A program made the translations under genes and the position numbers. The notes beneath the pieces were generated by a model. It ran no database searches. It was not told the DNA's origin and saw only the letters and a list, made by a program, of their open reading frames with translations. From the NCBI RefSeq assembly GCF_002291145.1, contig NZ_NTGE01000215.1:1-64000 (forward strand): a stretch of DNA of 64,000 nt. Reading direction: 5' to 3'. The stretch comes from Streptomyces sp. SA15 (lineage in GTDB: Bacteria; Actinomycetota; Actinomycetes; Streptomycetales; Streptomycetaceae). This document shows positions 26,776-34,351 of this stretch, piece by piece. The first letter of the stretch is position 1, and each line of letters begins with the position of its first letter.

Positions 26776-29007
26776 TCAGGCAGCCGGGGCAGCGACATCG
26801 AGGCAGTCGATGTTGGGTAGTCCGGCTGCCGTGGTCGGATCCAGCCGGATGGTGTTGCTGCCGGCTTTCAGCGAGACGGTTGCGGTCTTGGTCGACCAGT
26901 TCGACCACGCGCCGGTGGTCTCGAAGGAAACAGGTCCCACCGTGGTGCCGTTGACGACGAGGTTCGCCGGCCTCGCCCCGGCACTGGCGGCGTTGGCGAA
27001 CCGGATCCCCACCGTCGCCGTGCGGGCGGTCTCCGAGTTCACGGTGAACTGCGCGTACGAGCCCGCGGCATTGCCGCCGTTGCAGAACCCGCTGCCGGAG
27101 AAGCCGGAGTGATCCGAGTCGATCGTGCCCTGGCACTCCGCCGGGGCGGTCTCCACCTCGTAGCGGACCCCCGCTGGCGGTGCTGTGTCGCCGGAGGTCT
27201 TGACGAGTGAGAGCTGGTCGACGATGACGCCGCCGGAACCGGACGCCCGCACGGTGACGGTGGCGGCCCCGCTGGGCAGCGCGATGCCGGTGAGCTCGCG
27301 CTTGGCCCAGCCGCTCGACGACGGGATGCCAAGGGTGCGTTGGCTGCCGTTGGCGCCGGTGATCACGACCTGTCCGGCGCTGCCCCGGGCGTGCAGGGAC
27401 AGGGTGTAGGTGCCTGCGGGCACCGCCGCGACCCGCTGCTCGACGCCGCCGCTGTTGCTCACCTGGAGGGCGAAGCGAGACCCGTTCACACCACCGTTGA
27501 CGTTGGTCACCGAACCGCCGAGGTTCCGCCATCCGCGCACACTGGAGACGATGATGCGGTCGGCCTGGATGTCGGGGTTGAGGATGTAGTTGTTCGCCGG
27601 CCCGACACGCCACTCTCCGGTCGTGACGTTGAACTGCCACTGGCTCACCGAGTGGAACTGCGGCCTCGCGCCGGTCTTGGTGATCGGCACCCACTGGTTG
27701 TACCCGATGCCGTTCCAGGCGAAGTCGGCCCAGCGGTCGCCGGCGTAGATCACCGTGTTCTGCTTGGTGCCCTTGACCGTCACGAAGAACCCGGTCTGGG
27801 TCACGTGGCTGTAGTCCATCTCGGTGCCGGCGAGGACGTACTCGCTGCTGTAGGAGCCCTGGACGTTGCTGCTGGTCGACTCATTGACGTAGTTGACAGA
27901 GGTGTTCCAGCCGTGCAGGTCCGACGCCGCGTGGTAGTACTTGCCGTCGAGCTTGAACATGGCGTTGCCCTCGCGACCGGCGCCGCGGCGGATCTCCACG
28001 CCGGGCTCGATCCGCAGTGAGTCGGACTCCCGGAACTTGGCCACGAAACCGCGCGACCGTCCTTCGCGGTTGGAGAAGATCAGGTAGTCCTTGCCGTTGT
28101 CGTCGGTGAAGACGGTCTGATCCCCGGTGCCGGTCGTGGGCGAGTTGGTGATCTGGGTCTGGAAGTAGCCGTAGTCGAAGGTGTCGGTGGGCGAGTCGCC
28201 CTGCAGCAGCAGGACGCCGTGCCCGCCTCTGCCGGTGTGCCACATCTGCGTGGCGAGCACGTATTTGCCGGTGTTCTCGTTGTACGAGACACCGAGCCGC
28301 CCGACCCAGCCCGCACCACCCATGGTGGCGCCGCTGCCCACGCCGGTGGAGCGCGTCGCGACGCGGTTCTCGAACTTCCAGTTCACCAGGTCCTTGGACG
28401 AGTACACGGGGATCGACACGAAGCTGACGTCGCCGTCGTACTTCCTCGTCGGATTGGCCCGGTAGAGTTCGGCGCCCCGGTAGTGGACGCCGTACCAGTA
28501 GTAGGTGTCGCCGAACTTGAAGACGCCGCCGCCCTGCGAATAGATCGGGTTGCCGTCGGTGTCGTTCCAGAAGGTGTTGTTCGTGATGGTCTGGAACGTG
28601 CCTTCGTCAGCGGCCTTCAGATCGCCGGCGGCGGTCATCAGGGCTGTCTTCGCGTCGGCGACTTCCGACGTGCCGGCAGATGTGTCGTCGGCTACCGCGG
28701 CCGCGGTCCGCAACGCCTTGGCGAAGGGTTTCCAGGAGCGGGCCGTGTACTTCGACGGAGTCCGGGTCTGGTACTCGGACACGATGTGTTTCAGGCCGCG
28801 CTCCTTCGCCAGTGGGGCAGCGGCACGCCGGTCCTGGACCTCCTTTTCCGGCGCCTGCGCCGTCAGTTTTTCCTTTACCGGTGCCTCCGCCGCAGCGGTA
28901 CTCGCCGACACCGGGGCCGCCAGCGCCATGGATAACACCGCGGCGGCGGCCCACTTCCAGTACTTCGAGACAGTACGCGATCTGTGCCTCAAGATGTCAC
29001 CTTCCAT
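26776..29007 (-). CDS. Large secreted GH43 enzyme (galactanase-like) with two C-terminal carbohydrate-binding modules
   Basis: About 743 residues. After a signal peptide and an alpha-helical lead, the GH43 part opens NTFWNDTDGNPIYSQGGGVF followed by TYYWYGVHYRG, the pattern of GH43 subfamilies 24/34 (exo-beta-1,3-galactanases and relatives). A middle jelly-roll module (about 470-600) precedes a CBM35-like module (YEVETAPAECQGTIDSDHSG to the end). Action on type II arabinogalactan or galactan is inferred. Two starts compete: ATG 29007, overlapping the PL9 stop by 11 bases, or TTG 28990-28992 with GGAAGGTGACATC just upstream and a 4-base gap. I consider the TTG at least as likely. Confidence 0.85.
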   Translation of the reverse strand: MEGDILRHRSRTVSKYWKWAAAAVLSMALAAPVSASTAAAEAPVKEKLTAQAPEKEVQDRRAAAPLAKERGLKHIVSEYQTRTPSKYTARSWKPFAKALRTAAAVADDTSAGTSEVADAKTALMTAAGDLKAADEGTFQTITNNTFWNDTDGNPIYSQGGGVFKFGDTYYWYGVHYRGAELYRANPTRKYDGDVSFVSIPVYSSKDLVNWKFENRVATRSTGVGSGATMGGAGWVGRLGVSYNENTGKYVLATQMWHTGRGGHGVLLLQGDSPTDTFDYGYFQTQITNSPTTGTGDQTVFTDDNGKDYLIFSNREGRSRGFVAKFRESDSLRIEPGVEIRRGAGREGNAMFKLDGKYYHAASDLHGWNTSVNYVNESTSSNVQGSYSSEYVLAGTEMDYSHVTQTGFFVTVKGTKQNTVIYAGDRWADFAWNGIGYNQWVPITKTGARPQFHSVSQWQFNVTTGEWRVGPANNYILNPDIQADRIIVSSVRGWRNLGGSVTNVNGGVNGSRFALQVSNSGGVEQRVAAVPAGTYTLSLHARGSAGQVVITGANGSQRTLGIPSSSGWAKRELTGIALPSGAATVTVRASGSGGVIVDQLSLVKTSGDTAPPAGVRYEVETAPAECQGTIDSDHSGFSGSGFCNGGNAAGSYAQFTVNSETARTATVGIRFANAASAGARPANLVVNGTTVGPVSFETTGAWSNWSTKTATVSLKAGSNTIRLDPTTAAGLPNIDCLDVAAPAA

Positions 29008-30391
29008 CACTCTCAAAGGCGCCGAGATCCGGCGCACTTCCGCTGAAGGGCAGTCCCACATTGGTGCCCCTGTCGATCAGGCCACTGTTCGCTGCGAGCC
29101 GGAGGTGGGGCAGCAGCGGCAGGCTCCCGTCGGTCTGGCGGGGCGCGTCCCAGCCGGACGTCGACACGCTCTGGAACTGGGAGTCCGACAAGGGGATGCC
29201 GAGATTCCAGGTGTTGTACGCGGCGTTCGTGCCGGTCATGTACGACGTCGGCGTTCCGGTGTAGGCGATGTTGTTGCGCAGGTTGCCCCGGCCGACGGCG
29301 GCGCCGCTCGAGTTGACTCCCCTCATGTTGAAGTTGGGGTGGTTTCCGTAGCCGGTGTTGTTGAAGAAGTCGTTGGCCACCGGGTGGTGGTTGGCGTAGA
29401 AGCCGGCCGCCCTGTTGAGGAACGCCACCGAGAAGCGGACGGTGTGCTTCGGCGCGTTCGCCTGGTAGTCACCCCCGTAGCCGCCGGACTTGAAGCCGGC
29501 TCCGTTGCCGGAGGGCGTCGTCGTCCCCGGCACGTATCCATTGCGCCAGGCCCACGAGTTCTCGATAGTCACGGGCGAGTAGGTGGAGATGAGGTCGAAC
29601 CCGTCATCGGCGTTCCACCACGCCCGGCATCCCCGGAACACATTTGCGGCCCGGCCGGCCGGCGTGTAATGCGCACCGAATCCGTCGGCGTTCTCGCCGG
29701 GCCCGTCATTGCTGCGCAGATCGTAGTTGTCGTGCGAGTCCGAATTGAGGACGAGATTGCCTGCCCCGCCGTTGATGAACAGGCCGGTTCCCATGTGGTG
29801 GTGGGTATTGATCTGTTCGAAGACGCCGTTGCTGCCGGAGACCCAGATTCCCCAGGACTCGGCATTCCGGGTGTTGTTCTGCGGTACGCCGGTGACATCC
29901 AGTCCTTTGAGATGGATCCAGTTTCCGGTGACGGAGAAGCCCTTGATACGGCAGTTGTCCGTCATGCGCGAGAAGTCGAAGACCGGTTTCTCGCCCGGAT
30001 AGGCCCAGTACCGGATCGGGTTGCCGGAGCTGCCGCTCTTGTTCAGGGTGATCGCGTCGACTCTGGCGGTCTGGCTCGAACAGGCGCTGTTGGCGCGGGT
30101 ATAGGCGTAGGTGCCGCCCCGGAAGTAGACCGTGTCACCCGCCGTGGCGACAGCCTGCGCACGGGCGATCGACCGCCACGGAGCGGCCTGCGTACCCGCT
30201 GCGCTGTCACTCCCGTTCGGAGCGACGTAGTAGGTGTTCCCGGCCGCCGCATCACTCGCGGACGTCGAGCTGGGAACCATCGTGATGGAGCCGGCCGTGA
30301 CCGCCGAGACCAGGAGGGCACGGGTGACGAACTTCGTGGTTCCCACAGCGTGTTGCCTGACCGCCATCGAGATCTTGATGGAACGTTTCAT
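28997..30391 (-). CDS. Secreted PL9 pectate lyase-like enzyme
   Basis: 464 residues. A signal region (about 1-45) precedes a right-handed parallel beta-helix starting NTYYVAPNGSDSAAGTQAAP and GDTVYFRGGTY. The segment LNSDSHDNYD, GENADGFGAH and GCRAWWNADDGFDLI is the diagnostic core of family PL9, carrying the calcium ligands and catalytic lysine region. PL9 enzymes eliminate polygalacturonate or rhamnogalacturonan backbones. The start at 30391 follows GGGAGGATCT. It is the first gene of the leftward array and lies behind the promoter and LacI-type operator at 30553-30593 with a leader of roughly 165 bases. Confidence 0.9.
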   Translation of the reverse strand: MKRSIKISMAVRQHAVGTTKFVTRALLVSAVTAGSITMVPSSTSASDAAAGNTYYVAPNGSDSAAGTQAAPWRSIARAQAVATAGDTVYFRGGTYAYTRANSACSSQTARVDAITLNKSGSSGNPIRYWAYPGEKPVFDFSRMTDNCRIKGFSVTGNWIHLKGLDVTGVPQNNTRNAESWGIWVSGSNGVFEQINTHHHMGTGLFINGGAGNLVLNSDSHDNYDLRSNDGPGENADGFGAHYTPAGRAANVFRGCRAWWNADDGFDLISTYSPVTIENSWAWRNGYVPGTTTPSGNGAGFKSGGYGGDYQANAPKHTVRFSVAFLNRAAGFYANHHPVANDFFNNTGYGNHPNFNMRGVNSSGAAVGRGNLRNNIAYTGTPTSYMTGTNAAYNTWNLGIPLSDSQFQSVSTSGWDAPRQTDGSLPLLPHLRLAANSGLIDRGTNVGLPFSGSAPDLGAFESDGR

Positions 30392-30552
30392 AGATCCTCC
30401 CGTGCAGGGACAGGCCAGGTGATCACCGTCGGTCATGATTTCGTCGGCGGCCCAGCCCGCCGGTGTGGTGAGGGGCGATCTTCGCCGCGGAGTGCGGCGC
30501 CGACCGGGAGAGTGATGGGAGTGCTCGGGCATGGGCGCCGTTGTCTAAGACG

Positions 30553-30593
30553 TGTTGAAACGTTTACTACTGCCGGTGACGTGATCGTGTCAA
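30553..30593 (-). promoter_or_regulatory. Promoter of the enzyme array with LacI-type operator over the -10 box
   Basis: Read on the minus strand, TTGACA (30593-30588) and TAGTAA (30569-30564) are separated by 18 bases. The plus-strand sequence TGTTGAAACGTTTACTA (30553-30569) is a LacI-type palindrome like those near the LacI and ABC genes, and it covers the -10 box. Binding there would block transcription of the PL9-headed array, tying enzyme production to the regulator encoded 23 kb away. Confidence 0.62.
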
Positions 30594-30842
30594 GCGCTAC
30601 GGTCGTCTTCGTTGTCGACCCAGGTGATGATCGCGCGGCGATCCGGTCCCAAGTTCCAACGACCACGCAAACGCTTTAACCCGCGCTCTTCGGTGGCGAT
30701 CGGGGACGCGCTGAGCCCTTGCCCGCTTCCGTGCGACTGCGACCGCGAGGCCGCGGACTCCAACGCACTCAGCAGCCACCGCTATAAACGATTCAGCGGC
30801 GCAGCCCGGGGGCAACCCGCCCGTACAGGAGCCGGCAAGGCC
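30594..30842. other. Gene-free gap between the enzyme-array promoter and the propeller gene
   Basis: About 250 bases with no convincing coding potential. Together with the promoter and the long PL9 leader it makes a 490-base gene-free block (30392-30880). Nothing else recognisable was found in it except the terminator at its end. Confidence 0.4.
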
Positions 30843-30872
30843 GTCCCGACGGCCGCCGTCGGCCGTCGGGAC
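30843..30872 (-). terminator. Terminator after the beta-propeller protein gene
   Basis: GTCCCGACGGCC and GGCCGTCGGGAC form a perfect 12-bp stem with a 6-base loop, 8 bases beyond the stop of the minus-strand gene that ends at 30881. Confidence 0.7.
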
Positions 30873-30880
30873 GAACCAAC

Positions 30881-32059
30881 TCACCTGCGGAGGTCCATCA
30901 GGAGGATGCCGTCGCCCTCGCCCTCCGCGCGGCCCTCGATTTTCAGACCGAAGGCCATGCGCGTGCCGTCGGGCGATACGACCGGATTGTTGGCCCCGAA
31001 GCCCTTGTAGTGGTTGAACGTGGTCATCCGCTCGAACGTCCCGGAGCCGTCCAGCGAGAGGCGCCAGATGTCGACCATGCCGGGGAACAGGACGAAGGCG
31101 AGGTCTCGCTCGACCATCGTGTAGCGGCCGGCCGGGTCCGTGCCTTCGGCTTCCTCGTAGAACAGCGAGGTCGGCGCGTAATCCTTGACGCTGCCGGTGC
31201 TGAGGTTGACGCCCATGGCCTGTCCGCCCTTGTGGAAGTAGGCGGAGAAGATCAGTTCGTCGTCCGGGTCGGCGTCGCCATCGGGCAGGGACCGGAAGTC
31301 CTGAGCCTCGACGGCCGGCGTGGCCAGGGAGACATCACGCTTGTCGAGGGCAACCCGCCGGCCGGCGATCTCTGGCATGCCGTTGCGGTAGACGATCCGG
31401 CCCGTCAGAATCTTCGACTTGCCGAACAGGGCGTCGACGATCACGTCCGGGCTGGTGAAGTCAATGGTCGACTGGTTCCATGCGATGCGGGTGGAACCAG
31501 GTTGCTTGGACACCGCGACGCCCTCCCAGCAACTCTCGCCGAGACGGACCGGGCCGCGTGTACCCAAGGGCCGCTGGAGCACCCATAGTTCGCCGCGGAA
31601 GCGGTCACCCTCGGGGTCCTCGGCGCTGCGCTCATCCACCGCGCACATGACGATGTCGCCGTTGGTCAGGTGGTGCGCCCGTAGCACTCCCCCGTGGAGC
31701 GCGGTCGACCTGGTCAGATTGCGGCTCACGCCGGTCGCCAGGTCGTGCTCCCAGAGGTCACCGATCGGAGCGTCGAGGAAGGCGAGGCGCTTGCCATCGG
31801 GAGACCAGTCGGCCCGTTGCGGTGCGCCGTCGTTCGGCAGCTGGATGTCCAGCAGCCGGATGTGGTCGGGCAGGTGGTCGACCGGTGAGCCGTCGAGGGT
31901 GCCCTTGTTCGGATCGAAGCCCAGCAGCGGCTGCCGGCCTGCGGCAGCGGCCGAGGACGTGTTCTTGTCCGTGGCCCCGACCGGCTGTGCGTGCACCTGA
32001 ATCAGCAGGCACGCAAGGGTGATTGATCCCGCGAGTATGCGTAAGTGACGGGTAGTCAT
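30881..32059 (-). CDS. Exported TolB/WD40-like beta-propeller protein of unknown function
   Basis: 392 residues with a signal peptide (LRILAGSITLACLLIQVHA). Blade-like repeats include RADWSPDGKRLAFLDAP, LWEHDLATGVSRNLT and PVVSPDGTRMAFGLKI, as in TolB-type six- or seven-bladed propellers. Propellers of this kind are also used by PL22 oligogalacturonate lyases, but I do not see that family's conserved histidine pattern clearly, so no enzyme activity is claimed. The start at 32059 was chosen because a signal peptide follows directly. It is divergent from a TetR regulator, 112 bases away, which may control it. Confidence 0.65.
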   Translation of the reverse strand: MTTRHLRILAGSITLACLLIQVHAQPVGATDKNTSSAAAAGRQPLLGFDPNKGTLDGSPVDHLPDHIRLLDIQLPNDGAPQRADWSPDGKRLAFLDAPIGDLWEHDLATGVSRNLTRSTALHGGVLRAHHLTNGDIVMCAVDERSAEDPEGDRFRGELWVLQRPLGTRGPVRLGESCWEGVAVSKQPGSTRIAWNQSTIDFTSPDVIVDALFGKSKILTGRIVYRNGMPEIAGRRVALDKRDVSLATPAVEAQDFRSLPDGDADPDDELIFSAYFHKGGQAMGVNLSTGSVKDYAPTSLFYEEAEGTDPAGRYTMVERDLAFVLFPGMVDIWRLSLDGSGTFERMTTFNHYKGFGANNPVVSPDGTRMAFGLKIEGRAEGEGDGILLMDLRR

Positions 32060-32171
32060 ATTCGGCAGCTTGGCAGTCCGACGGTGCCGGTGCAAGAATC
32101 TTCTTGCATCGCACGAAGAGCCCAGGCCCCGGCCCGAGGGCGGCCCTCCTCTTGTCCTTACAATCGCACCT

Positions 32172-32759
32172 ATGCCAGTGCCTACGCGGACGAGGATCCT
32201 TGACGCGGCGTGGGATCTGTTCCTGCGGGAGGGATTCGCCGGGACGACGGTGACGCAGATCGAGGCGTCGGCGGGCCTGTCGGCCGGGAGCGGCAGCTTC
32301 TATCGGCACTTCCGGTCCAAGGGGGAGGTGCTCCAGGCGGTCGTCGACCGCGAGGTCGACCGCGCCAACGCCGAGCGGCAGACCGGCCCCGAGCCCGAGG
32401 AGACCGGAGGCGACGTGCGGGCCGCGCTCGCGGTCGAGTTCGAGCGCCGGCTCGGCAATCTGCGGCGGCTCCACCCGCTCATGGAGCTCGTCGCACGCGA
32501 GCGCGACCATCTCGGAGCCTCGGTCGACCATCTCGACGAGCTCTTGGTCGCCCGTAACGTCAGCATCCGTTCGCAGCGGCTGGCCGGCTTGATGGCAGCC
32601 GGGGCGATCCCGGCGCGTGACGCGGAGGCCCTCGCGGCGGTCATTACCTTCGCGCTCACCGGCTACCACCTGTCGGTCCGATTCTTCGGACACCAGCCCG
32701 CCGGGGTCGGCGAGGAAGCCCTGATCACCACGCTGGTCGACCTTGTCGCAGGCGCTTAG
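32172..32759 (+). CDS. TetR family transcriptional regulator
   Basis: 195 residues. The N-terminal helix-turn-helix reads RILDAAWDLFLREGFAGTTV then SAGSGSFYRHFRSKGEVLQA, typical of TetR proteins. The C-terminal ligand domain is unassigned. The start ATG at 32172 is the first codon of a standard TetR N-terminus; longer readings would cross the promoter of the divergent propeller gene. It probably represses that gene and its own. Confidence 0.88.
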   Translation: MPVPTRTRILDAAWDLFLREGFAGTTVTQIEASAGLSAGSGSFYRHFRSKGEVLQAVVDREVDRANAERQTGPEPEETGGDVRAALAVEFERRLGNLRRLHPLMELVARERDHLGASVDHLDELLVARNVSIRSQRLAGLMAAGAIPARDAEALAAVITFALTGYHLSVRFFGHQPAGVGEEALITTLVDLVAGA

Positions 32760-32788
32760 CACGCGCCTTGCCTTCGTCGGTCGTTTCC

Positions 32789-32813
32789 GTTCGAGTTTGA
32801 TTGTTTGAGTTCG
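32789..32813 (+). promoter_or_regulatory. Direct repeat upstream of the GH30_5 galactanase (candidate DeoR-type operator)
   Basis: GTTCGAGTTTG (32789-32799) and GTTTGAGTTCG (32803-32813) match at 9 of 11 positions, 63-87 bases before the galactanase ATG. GTTCGAGTCTG and GTTCGAGCTCT occur upstream of the hybrid regulator gene at 37011 and 37040. DeoR-type proteins often bind direct repeats, so the sites may link that regulator to this operon. Confidence 0.45.
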
Positions 32814-32875
32814 TCTCCTGGACCGGGGCTACGCCATGCATTGAAGTGTCCTCATCACTTCACGAGGAGAGCGCC

Positions 32876-34351
32876 ATGGACATACCGGCAAGAATCAACC
32901 GCCGGACCCTGCTCACCGCCGCCGGCGGAACGCTCGTGGCCGGAGCCCTCGGCACGGGCGTGGCGCGGGCCGACGCTACCGTGGGCATCAATCCCGCCGC
33001 CGACCAGGGCGCCTGGGAAGGCTGGGGCACCTCCCTGGCATGGTGGGCCAATGTGTTCGGCGACCGGGATGACTTCGCCGACCTGTTCTTCTCCACCAAG
33101 ACGGTGAGCTACAACGGCGCCTCGCTGCCCGGCCTCGGCATGAACATCGTCCGCTACAACCTCGGCGCGTGCAGCTGGAACGACGTCGGCGGCGAGCGCA
33201 TGGTCGTGTCGCCCAACATCCCGCGGTTCAAGCAGATCGAGGGTTTCTGGCAGGACTGGCGCAACGAGGATCCGGCATCCTCGGCGTGGAACTGGAGCGC
33301 CGACGCCAAGCAGCGCGCGATGCTGGTCAAGGCGACCCAGCGAGGCGCGATGAGCGAGCTGTTCGCCAACTCGCCGATGTGGTGGATGTGCAACAACCAC
33401 AACCCGTCCGGCGCGGCCGACGGCGGCAACAACCTCCAGTCGTGGAATCACCGCCAGCACGCACTGCACCTGGCCGCCACCGCCCGCCGCGCCCGTGACC
33501 AGTGGGGCGTGAACTTCCGGACGGTGGAGCCGTTCAACGAGCCGTCGTCGAACTGGTGGAAGGCCGACGGCAAGCAGGAGGGCTGCCACATCGACGCGAC
33601 GACGCAGCGCAGCGTCATCGCCCACCTGCGCACCGAGCTGGACCGGCTGGGCCTGGACGGGGTGGCGGTCGCGGCATCCGACGAGACGAGCTACGACCTC
33701 GCCCGCACCACCTGGAACAGCTTCGACTCGGCCACCAGGGGCCGGGTGCGCCAGGTCAACGTGCACGGCTACCAAGGCCTCAGCGGCCGCCGTGACCTGC
33801 TGGGCAACGACGTACGCGCGTCGGGCAAGATCCTGTGGAACTCCGAGCACGGTGACAACAACGGCACCGGCATGATGACGGCCCGCTGCCTGCTGATGGA
33901 CTTCCGCTGGCTCAAGCCGACGGCCTGGTGCTACTGGCAGGTGATGGACCCGACGGCCGGCTGGGGCGCGATCCGCTACGACGGCAGCTCGGGGCAGGCC
34001 GGGGCCGTGGAGACGAAGCTGTACGTCCTGGCGCAGTTCACCCGGCACATCCGGCCCGGTATGCGGATCATCAACACGGGCGTGAATTACGCGGTGGCGG
34101 CGCACGACCCGGCCGCGCAGCGCCTGGTGATCGTTGCCGCGAACAACGGTGCCGCGCAGACCCTGACCTTCAATCTCTCGGCGTTCGGTACGGTGCCGAA
34201 CGGCACGGCCACCCGCTGGTCGACGCTGACCTCGGGATCCGGTGACCGGTACACCCGGCGCCAGGACCTCACGGTGAGCGGCAAGCTCGTACGCGTGCCG
34301 TTCGCGGCCGGCGCCGTACAGACGATCCAAGTGGACGGGGTGGTCCGGTGA
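32876..34351 (+). CDS. Secreted GH30_5 endo-beta-1,6-galactanase-like enzyme
   Basis: 491 residues. The signal region (INRRTLLTAAGGTLVAGALG) is Tat-like. The domain opens ADQGAWEGWGTSLAWWANVF, the hallmark of the subfamily containing characterised Streptomyces and fungal endo-beta-1,6-galactanases. The acid/base is E222 (PFNEPSS) and the nucleophile E324 (WNSEHGD). Such enzymes cleave beta-1,6-galactan side chains of arabinogalactan proteins. The start follows GAGGAGAGCGCC. The next gene begins inside the stop (GTGA), so the two products are made together. Confidence 0.88.
   Translation: MDIPARINRRTLLTAAGGTLVAGALGTGVARADATVGINPAADQGAWEGWGTSLAWWANVFGDRDDFADLFFSTKTVSYNGASLPGLGMNIVRYNLGACSWNDVGGERMVVSPNIPRFKQIEGFWQDWRNEDPASSAWNWSADAKQRAMLVKATQRGAMSELFANSPMWWMCNNHNPSGAADGGNNLQSWNHRQHALHLAATARRARDQWGVNFRTVEPFNEPSSNWWKADGKQEGCHIDATTQRSVIAHLRTELDRLGLDGVAVAASDETSYDLARTTWNSFDSATRGRVRQVNVHGYQGLSGRRDLLGNDVRASGKILWNSEHGDNNGTGMMTARCLLMDFRWLKPTAWCYWQVMDPTAGWGAIRYDGSSGQAGAVETKLYVLAQFTRHIRPGMRIINTGVNYAVAAHDPAAQRLVIVAANNGAAQTLTFNLSAFGTVPNGTATRWSTLTSGSGDRYTRRQDLTVSGKLVRVPFAAGAVQTIQVDGVVR

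Noticed and set aside
24755..27694. A 979-codon reading for the GH53 gene
   Set aside because: The signal peptide and ribosome site put the start at 26680. The extra part crosses a 16-bp hairpin and runs out of frame through the upstream GH43 gene.
30881..32059. PL22 oligogalacturonate lyase assignment for the propeller protein
   Set aside because: Fold and context would fit, but the PL22 histidine pattern was not found, so it is left as a TolB-like protein of unknown function.
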